Assembly: GCA_033577755.1 (NCBI GenBank)
Contig: JAVQXV010000016.1
Coordinates: forward strand, 1 to 33,844
Source of the DNA: JANWXR01 sp033577755
GTDB taxonomy: Bacteria > Chloroflexota > Anaerolineae > Anaerolineales > UBA6663
Length of the DNA: 33,844 bases
Reading direction: 5' to 3'
A model generated the notes under the pieces. It saw only the letters and a list, made by a program, of their open reading frames with translations, was not told where the DNA came from and made no database searches. Numbering within the stretch: position 1 is the first letter of the stretch; every line of letters begins with the position of its first letter. Positions 30,223-33,844 of the stretch are shown one piece after another. A program made the position numbers and the translations under genes.

Positions 30223-31989
30223 CTAACGCTGCACCAGCGGCAGATAGCCGGAATAGACGCGATCCACCACCAGAAGCGTCACCATGGCCGAGACCGGCGA
30301 GACGCCGGGCGCGTTTACGGGCGTGACCGTCACCCGGGCCGTGTATGAGCCGAGGCTCAGGTCGGATCGGTTGACGGTGAGCCGGATCAGATGGTCTTGA
30401 ACCTGAGTCGTCAGCCAGTCCGCGTCATCGCTCACCTGCCAACCGACACTCGGGCAGGCCTGTCCGACGATGAGTATGGCCGGCGGCGGCGGGCTTCCGT
30501 TCTGCGCGGCGAGGAGAGTGATTGCGCCCGGTGTCACGCTTAGCGGCGGGTCGGTAGCTGCTTCGGTGAAGGGAGAGAATTGCGCGCCGTTCGTGTAGCG
30601 CACCCACACCCCTTGTCCACGATAGTTGCCGCCCGGAACCGACCATACCATCGGTGAGGTGAACGGCTGGGGCGCGGTAAAGATCGAGACGGCATCCACG
30701 TAGACATCGGTCGAGCCGCTACGCCAGAACTGGAAGATGAGAAAGGTCTCGCCCGGCGGGAACGTGAAAGGCAGAGGGAATTCCTGATACCGATCCGGCG
30801 CGTCGAAGTCCGTGCCCTTCAGACGAAGCGTCCCGCCGCCCGTCGCCGTGAAGCGCGCTACCTCCGCGGCTGAGGTATTGCTGGCGACTTTGAGCCGAAC
30901 GTAGGCCACCATCGGCACGCCTTTGATGAAAGTGGTATCCCACACCCACGACGAGGTCTCGCCACCCTGGGGATTCGATCCGAGGCGCGAGGCCGTGCCG
31001 CCCCATGCCGCCGGATCGGCCACCCGCGTCACTTCACCCCACAACCCTTGATAGGTGCTGAAGCTATCGTCGGCCAGCCAGCCCAGGCTGAACTGTGCCT
31101 GCGGCAGGCCGCCGCCGTCCAGCCTGTAGAGCGTCACCTGCGGCCGGGTGGTGCTCATCTGCCCCTCGCCGATCTCGGCAATGGGCACGCCGGCTCCGAG
31201 GTAGATCGTGTCGCTCACCGTTAGGGTGCGGCTGAAGACATCGCGCGTCTTCACGTAGACCGAGCGCCAGCCTTCGCCCGGGGGCAGGCTCCAGGCCCGA
31301 TTCGGCGTGAAGGCTTCCCAATTTGCGTTTAGGAAACAGCGATCATTGCTCACCAGCATGTGCGTCGCAGGTGCCATGCCGGCAAAGCCGCCGCCGGGCG
31401 AGCGGTCATAGATGTAGAGATTCACCGAGGGCGTAGTCGTGGTGATGGCTTCATGCTGGATGATGACAGGCGCAAAGGCGGCGTCCACCCCGAACTTCTG
31501 CGTGACGTAGCCGCGCCCGTCGCCGCGCCGGTAGTAGCCCAGCCCGACCTCGCGCGAGTTGGGGTCAAGCAAGTTGGCGCGATGCCCGGGGCTGTTCATC
31601 CAGCCTTCAACGGCCTGCTGCGGCGTCACGTAGCCGCAGAAGGCGTTCTCGGCCCCGGCGAGGCCTAGATACCCAAAGGCCCGGGCGCGGTAATCCGGCC
31701 AGTGGCCCTGCGTATCCTGATGGCCGCAGTAGGGGGTGGGACGGTTTTCGACCGAATCCCATGAGAACCAGCGCGCAGCGTCGGTGAGCTGGCGGTTCCA
31801 GCGCAAGGGTGGCAGTCCATTGCTGTGCCTTGCCAGGTTGCCCAGATAGACGGTCTGCGCCTCCTGCAGGGCAAGCTCGGGGGATTGGCGCAGAGCAGCC
31901 GGCTGTGCAGAGGCGGTGAGGCGGATGGATGCGAGGGCCAGCAGGCCGATCAGGCCGATCCCGGCAAAGCGAAGTTTGAAGCGTGACAT
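30223..31989 (-). CDS. Secreted CAP-domain protein
   Basis: 588 residues from the ATG at 31989, preceded by GAGAGGG. The signal peptide is LRFAGIGLIGLLALASIRLT ending ASA. Residues about 40-170 form a CAP/SCP domain: QTVYLGNLARHSNGLPPLRW, AVEGWMNSPGHRANLLDPN, EVGLGYYRRGDGRGYVTQKF. The middle resembles a carbohydrate-binding-like jelly roll (LIFQFWRSGSTDVYVDAVSI). The end is an Ig/BACON-like module (VGWQVSDDADWLTTQVQDHL) closing with YSGYLPLVQR, a tail frequent in Chloroflexota secreted proteins. CAP proteins have varied extracellular roles; none can be assigned. Confidence 0.88.
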   Translation of the reverse strand: MSRFKLRFAGIGLIGLLALASIRLTASAQPAALRQSPELALQEAQTVYLGNLARHSNGLPPLRWNRQLTDAARWFSWDSVENRPTPYCGHQDTQGHWPDYRARAFGYLGLAGAENAFCGYVTPQQAVEGWMNSPGHRANLLDPNSREVGLGYYRRGDGRGYVTQKFGVDAAFAPVIIQHEAITTTTPSVNLYIYDRSPGGGFAGMAPATHMLVSNDRCFLNANWEAFTPNRAWSLPPGEGWRSVYVKTRDVFSRTLTVSDTIYLGAGVPIAEIGEGQMSTTRPQVTLYRLDGGGLPQAQFSLGWLADDSFSTYQGLWGEVTRVADPAAWGGTASRLGSNPQGGETSSWVWDTTFIKGVPMVAYVRLKVASNTSAAEVARFTATGGGTLRLKGTDFDAPDRYQEFPLPFTFPPGETFLIFQFWRSGSTDVYVDAVSIFTAPQPFTSPMVWSVPGGNYRGQGVWVRYTNGAQFSPFTEAATDPPLSVTPGAITLLAAQNGSPPPPAILIVGQACPSVGWQVSDDADWLTTQVQDHLIRLTVNRSDLSLGSYTARVTVTPVNAPGVSPVSAMVTLLVVDRVYSGYLPLVQR

Positions 31990-32160
31990 GATCCCTCTCT
32001 CACCGGTGTAGCCCACGGGGCGCGCCGCAGCCGGGCAAAACATCCCGGTTGACCTGACGGAACGCAAACCCATTTTACTCGAGGCCAACGGGGGGAGTAG
32101 GGTGGCGGGAGCGCCATCGCTCGAAGAGGGTTGAGGTCGGGAAATCCGAGCGGCGGCGCG

Positions 32161-32189
32161 GCGATTGTTGCAGTCGGTGCAACAATCGC
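32161..32189. promoter_or_regulatory. Perfect 12-bp palindrome, probable operator
   Basis: GCGATTGTTGCA and TGCAACAATCGC are separated by GTCGG. No T-run follows, so it is not a typical terminator. It sits in the divergent region between the CAP gene and the winged-helix gene, 4 nt before a TATGCT -10-like box at 32194-32199. An operator for the downstream regulator is likely. Confidence 0.65.
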
Positions 32190-32232
32190 TTTGTATGCTG
32201 TCTTCAAATCCATCTCCTTGTGGAGGCGAACC

Positions 32233-32445
32233 ATGGCCGACAATCCCGTTCCCAACCGCAAAATCTCTTCCGTCGCGCAGCGCATCGTGGAGCTGCTGGC
32301 CCGGCAGCCCAACCTGCGCCAGAGCGAGATCGCCGCGGCGCTGGGCGAGCACAGTTCCACCGTGATGCGCGCCCTGCCGAAGCTGGAGGCCCAGGGCATC
32401 CGGCTGGCCGAGGATGACGAGGGCCGGCTTTCCCTGGCCGAATGA
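32233..32445 (+). CDS. Small winged-helix DNA-binding protein
   Basis: 70 residues: AQRIVELLARQPNLRQSEIA followed by AALGEHSSTVMRALPKLEAQ is a clear helix-turn-helix with a wing (GIRLAEDDEGRLSLAE). GGAGG lies 7 nt before the ATG at 32233; an upstream in-frame ATG at 32131 has none and would lengthen the N-terminus with low-complexity sequence. The upstream perfect palindrome could be its own operator. It is followed by the WYL regulator and a Cas3-like gene, so it may regulate the CRISPR locus (inference). Confidence 0.78.
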   Translation: MADNPVPNRKISSVAQRIVELLARQPNLRQSEIAAALGEHSSTVMRALPKLEAQGIRLAEDDEGRLSLAE

Positions 32446-32446
32446 G

Positions 32447-32595
32447 AAAAATCGGCTCTTCCGGTTATGGCAGGTATCGGTACACGGATGGCGCGGATGA
32501 GCACGGATGCGTAGAACTTTCCTGCAAGGGTCTGTGTCCGTTCGTCCCATCGCTGCGCGCCTTTCCCGCCGAAACCGGCAGAGCCGAAATTTTTA
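32447..32595. mobile_element. Inverted-repeat element gamma
   Basis: Arms AAAAATCGGCTCTTCCGGTT (32447-32466) and AACCGGCAGAGCCGAAATTT plus TT (32574-32595) are imperfectly complementary over about 20 bp. The interior includes CACGGATGGCGCGGATGAGC and ACGGATG repeats (32478-32507). No target duplication is seen. The right arm also folds as CGGC-AGA-GCCG before AAATTTTT, so it could act as a weak terminator ahead of the WYL gene. Confidence 0.55.
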
Positions 32596-32673
32596 AGTCG
32601 GCGGATTTGCGGGATTCCGCGTGCGACTATGCTATCGTAAAAGCGTGCAAAATCTGCATCGGGAGGTGACCCA

Positions 32674-33666
32674 TTGGCGCGCTTACGTGAAGACCCGCTC
32701 AAAGGCTATGCCCGCCTGCAACGGGTGGAGCTGCTGCTTTTCCACGCCGGCGAAAAGGGCATCTCTCTGTCCGAGATCGCCAAAGACTGCGGCGTTGACC
32801 GGACGACGATCTTTCGCGATATTCGCAAACTCGAGGAGGCAGGCGTCCCTATCTGGAGCGAGCGGCGGAAGTACGGCATTGACCGCGCCCACTACCTCCC
32901 CGCCATTCACTTCAACCTGCACGAGGCCACGGCCCTGTTCCTGGCCGCCCGCCTGCTCACCCGCTATACCGATTCGCATCACCCGCACGTAGCGCGCGCC
33001 ATTCAGAAGCTGGCCGCCGCCATGCCGCGCGACCTGATCCAGCGCCACATGGCCCGCGCCGCCGACGTGGTGCGCACCCGCCGCGAAGTGCCGCACCTCA
33101 CCCGCGTGCTGGAGTGCCTGACGGAGGCGTGGGCCAACCGCAAGCGCGTGCGCCTGTGGGAGAAAGACCGGCCTAACAAGCCGGCGGTAGAGCGGCTGTT
33201 CGAGCCGTATTTCATCGAACCCTCCGGCGTAGGCTATTCGCTCTACGTGATGGGCTACGACCATTTGCGCAAAGACATCCGCACCTTCAAGATTGACCGG
33301 CTGGCGCGGGTGCTGCCGACGGAGGAGTCATTCACCGTCCCGCCTGACTTCGACCCGTACAAGTATCTGCATAACGCCTGGGGCATCAACTGGGGGAGCG
33401 GCAACCAGCCGGTGGAGGTGCGCCTGCGCTTTGCCCCCGGCACCGCCGCCGACCGGGTGCGCGAGAGCGAGTGGCACTACTCGCAAAAGCGCGAGGACCT
33501 GCCCGACGGCGGCTGTATCCTCTCGGTCGTCATCGGCAGCACGCTGGAGATGAAGCCGTGGATTCGCCAGTGGGGCAAGGATGTGGAAGTGCTGGCGCCG
33601 GAGTCCCTGCGCCGCGAGATTGCGGAGGAGATGCGAGAGGCGGCGCGCTTATACGAAACCGGCTGA
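32674..33666 (+). CDS. WYL-domain transcriptional regulator
   Basis: 330 residues. The winged helix is at 12-66 (GISLSEIAKDCGVDRTTIFR, DIRKLEEAGVPIW), followed by the WYL domain (about 140-212; VGYSLYVMGYDHLRKDIRTF, KIDRLARVLP) and a WCX C-terminus (DVEVLAPESLRREIAEEMRE). WYL domains bind nucleic acid or nucleotide ligands and often sit beside CRISPR-cas genes. The start is TTG 32674, supported by GGGAGGTGA just upstream. The next gene begins 98 bp downstream with a Cas3-like N-terminus. Confidence 0.93.
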   Translation: MARLREDPLKGYARLQRVELLLFHAGEKGISLSEIAKDCGVDRTTIFRDIRKLEEAGVPIWSERRKYGIDRAHYLPAIHFNLHEATALFLAARLLTRYTDSHHPHVARAIQKLAAAMPRDLIQRHMARAADVVRTRREVPHLTRVLECLTEAWANRKRVRLWEKDRPNKPAVERLFEPYFIEPSGVGYSLYVMGYDHLRKDIRTFKIDRLARVLPTEESFTVPPDFDPYKYLHNAWGINWGSGNQPVEVRLRFAPGTAADRVRESEWHYSQKREDLPDGGCILSVVIGSTLEMKPWIRQWGKDVEVLAPESLRREIAEEMREAARLYETG

Positions 33667-33764
33667 GAAATAGGGAATATCCCGAATGCGCTCCGACCAC
33701 ATCTTTGTCATACTAGGAGGGGCAAAGCGAGGTTCGGGACTGAAGTCTTGGGAGTGAGGATGAC

Positions 33765-33844
33765 ATGAACTATCGAGAGTTCTTCAAACAAGCGACGGGC
33801 AACCCGCCCTACGACTATCAGGTGCGTTTGGCCGAGGCCGACCC
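33765..33844 (+). CDS. cas3: Cas3-like helicase, N-terminal fragment
   Basis: Only 26 codons are present before the window ends: MNYREFFKQATGNPPYDYQV followed by RLAEAD. The pattern F-x6-G-x-x-P-Y-x-Y/W-Q-x-R-L matches the N-terminus of Cas3 proteins of type I-G (formerly I-U) systems, where it resembles a helicase Q-motif. GTGAGG lies 6 nt before the ATG. With only 26 residues, another superfamily 2 helicase is possible. Confidence 0.5.
   Translation, partial: MNYREFFKQATGNPPYDYQVRLAEAD

Noticed and set aside
32131..32232. N-terminal extension of the winged-helix protein from an upstream ATG
   Set aside because: It would read through the palindrome and promoter region; the ATG at 32233 has a good Shine-Dalgarno sequence.
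33675..33685. GGGAATATCCC as an operator for the Cas3-like gene
   Set aside because: Arms of only four bases around ATA; too short to support a claim.

Overview
The window looks like a chromosome segment of a Chloroflexota bacterium, probably Anaerolineae-like. The evidence is high GC content, secreted and lipoprotein genes with proline/threonine-rich linkers, a secreted protein ending in YLPLVQR, a short YidC without the large periplasmic domain, and intergenic regions built from degenerate 7-8 nt tandem repeats. The phylum call is inference; no rRNA gene is present.

Layout. (1) 26-837: RHH-type antitoxin-like gene with a one-base frameshift, overlapping an HNH nuclease gene. (2) 920-11571, all on the minus strand: surface-glycan genes (GT4 glycosyltransferase, single-domain response regulator, GtrA flippase-like protein, O-antigen ligase, UDP-glucuronate decarboxylase-type SDR, and a 1026-residue glycosidase-like/O-antigen-ligase fusion) followed by two lipoprotein genes. 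(3) 11594-16774, plus strand: scpB, a decayed IS4-family element, tsaD, a frameshifted AbrB-type antitoxin gene and a TGS-SAD-uridine kinase-like fusion. (4) 17086-24684, minus strand: a decayed gene, a DUF1990-like protein, then a replication-origin-type block parB-parA-pfkB-khpB-yidC-PQQ lipoprotein-yidD-rnpA-rpmH, driven by a near-ideal sigma70 promoter. dnaA is not next to it. (5) 25062-31989: TolB-like propeller protein, divergent four-TM membrane protein, GH2 glycoside hydrolase and secreted CAP protein. (6) 32233-end: a small winged-helix protein behind a perfect 12-bp palindrome, a WYL regulator, and the first 26 codons of what looks like a Cas3 helicase, so a CRISPR-Cas locus probably starts at the right edge.

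The most unusual content is the repeat fraction. One MITE-like family (alpha: TIR GTGTGCAYGCAAA, 103-220 bp, five copies, one with a clear 8-bp target duplication) and a second (beta: TIR GAGTGCACTGAAAAA, 70-112 bp, four copies plus a fragment) are scattered between genes. An unrelated inverted-repeat element (gamma) lies before the WYL gene. Several families of 7-nt tandem repeats (GAAAGTA, GGAGATT, GCGTATT) fill intergenic gaps and also sit inside coding regions. Because the unit is 7 nt, three units give a 7-residue peptide repeat; the GAAAGTA family encodes hydrophobic membrane or signal-peptide stretches, the other two encode polar loops. Several genes start directly next to such tracts without a Shine-Dalgarno sequence.

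No rRNA, tRNA or CRISPR array was found.
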